Shown piece by piece: positions 63,401 through 64,000 of a DNA stretch of 64,000 nt. The notes below the pieces were generated by a model, which saw only the letters and a program-made list of their open reading frames with translations, did no database searches and was not told the origin of the DNA. The DNA is taken from contig RCAB01000263.1 in assembly GCA_003640385.1 (NCBI GenBank), forward strand, positions 1 to 64,000, written 5' to 3'. Position 1 is the first letter of the stretch. Every line of letters begins with the position of its first letter. Position numbers and translations under genes: made by a program. The DNA comes from Setaria digitata (lineage: Eukaryota; Nematoda; Chromadorea; Rhabditida; Setariidae).

Positions 63401-64000
63401 GTAATTCTTATTATTACTAATTAAAATTAGAAAATTATTGTAGATCCCTTCGGAGAATGATTCAACGAAGCAGTGGTGATTATTACAAGAGAGAACGGAG
63501 GTTGATGTCAGGAGCTTAAGTCGAGAGTTCGGTTCCACATACCCATCACATATACACAGACGCACACATACATATACACATACACGGCTGTGCTGTCTTG
63601 ATGATGATGATGTTTAGCCTATGTTTGTAAGGAAAGATGTATAGTTAGCTGAGTGACTTGGAACAAGCCTGTGCCTGCCTCCGGCCGTAAAATGACCTCC
63701 TGTCTTTCTTATGCTACCTCAGATAGAGCCGCACCTCACATACATCCGATCACTTCTCGATCTACATACATTTATCCTTCATCCCCAAATATACATCAAG
63801 TTATTTTTTCCAAAATTATTGGCAGTTTCGTTTCTCTTTCCCGTTCTCATTCTTGGTTAAAATCAAAATGTGTTAGTAGTTTTGCAGCCGATCGGAAATG
63901 GATATGAGAAATGGTATTTCGGACTGGTGTACCCAAATCATTATAAATATAATCGGATTTATATTTGACTGATAATGTAAGCAATACCGTATAACGGTCA

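Larger units (their letters stand above)
57984..64000. other. Noncoding region to the window end
   Basis: Very AT-rich with long homopolymers (58641-58659, 58717-58734, 59398-59432). No recognisable exon. The block 63420-63910 is G+C-richer, with an (AC)n-like patch near 63550-63585 and an 84-codon open frame (63653-63907) of no recognised family. It may be close to a gene beyond the window. Confidence 0.45.

Overview
The window is eukaryotic and AT-rich (by eye), with many poly-A/poly-T tracts. Protein-coding genes are cut into many small exons with U-rich tttcag-type acceptors. Several first exons follow AG dinucleotides a few bases before the ATG, which would suit spliced-leader trans-splicing. 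This points to a nematode; a filarial/spirurid worm is my best guess, but that is inference, as I have no alignment to any genome. I saw no bacterial genes, transposon coding regions, rRNA, tRNA or CRISPR.

Layout. 1-6313: noncoding, low-complexity sequence upstream of the first gene. 6314-20890 (+): a complete nonmuscle myosin II heavy chain gene of 36 or 37 exons (motor, neck with IQ motifs, long coiled-coil tail). It has an optional loop-1 micro-exon, a GC-AG intron and two possible C-termini. Three single-N joins inside it are flanked by duplicated sequence and look like unmerged contig overlaps. 24101-25030 (+): a two-exon gene for a small secreted Pro/Ala/Gln-rich repeat protein. 27500-28539 (+): two possible orphan exons. 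33380-37476 (+): a membrane-anchored EGF-family ligand (LIN-3/Spitz type). 40223-55105 (+): a short nischarin homologue (PX domain plus leucine-rich repeats) split by an intron of about 11.2 kb. Inside that intron, on the opposite strand, lies a complete multi-pass membrane protein gene of the TMEM121/CECR6 family (41833-43918, possibly extending to 44115). 55106-64000: mostly noncoding, with a weak minus-strand two-membrane-segment candidate near 57.1-58.0 kb.

Functionally, myosin II, an EGFR ligand and nischarin touch cortical actomyosin, epithelial signalling and cell migration, but the genes are far apart, have their own ends and do not look like an operon. The most notable points are the nested TMEM121-like gene, the two apparent GC-AG introns, the alternative ends of the myosin, and the Spitz-like features of the EGF ligand (a Cys right after the hydrophobic leader and a rhomboid-substrate-like membrane segment). 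Exon boundaries were assigned by hand from reading frame, splice consensus and remembered family sequence.
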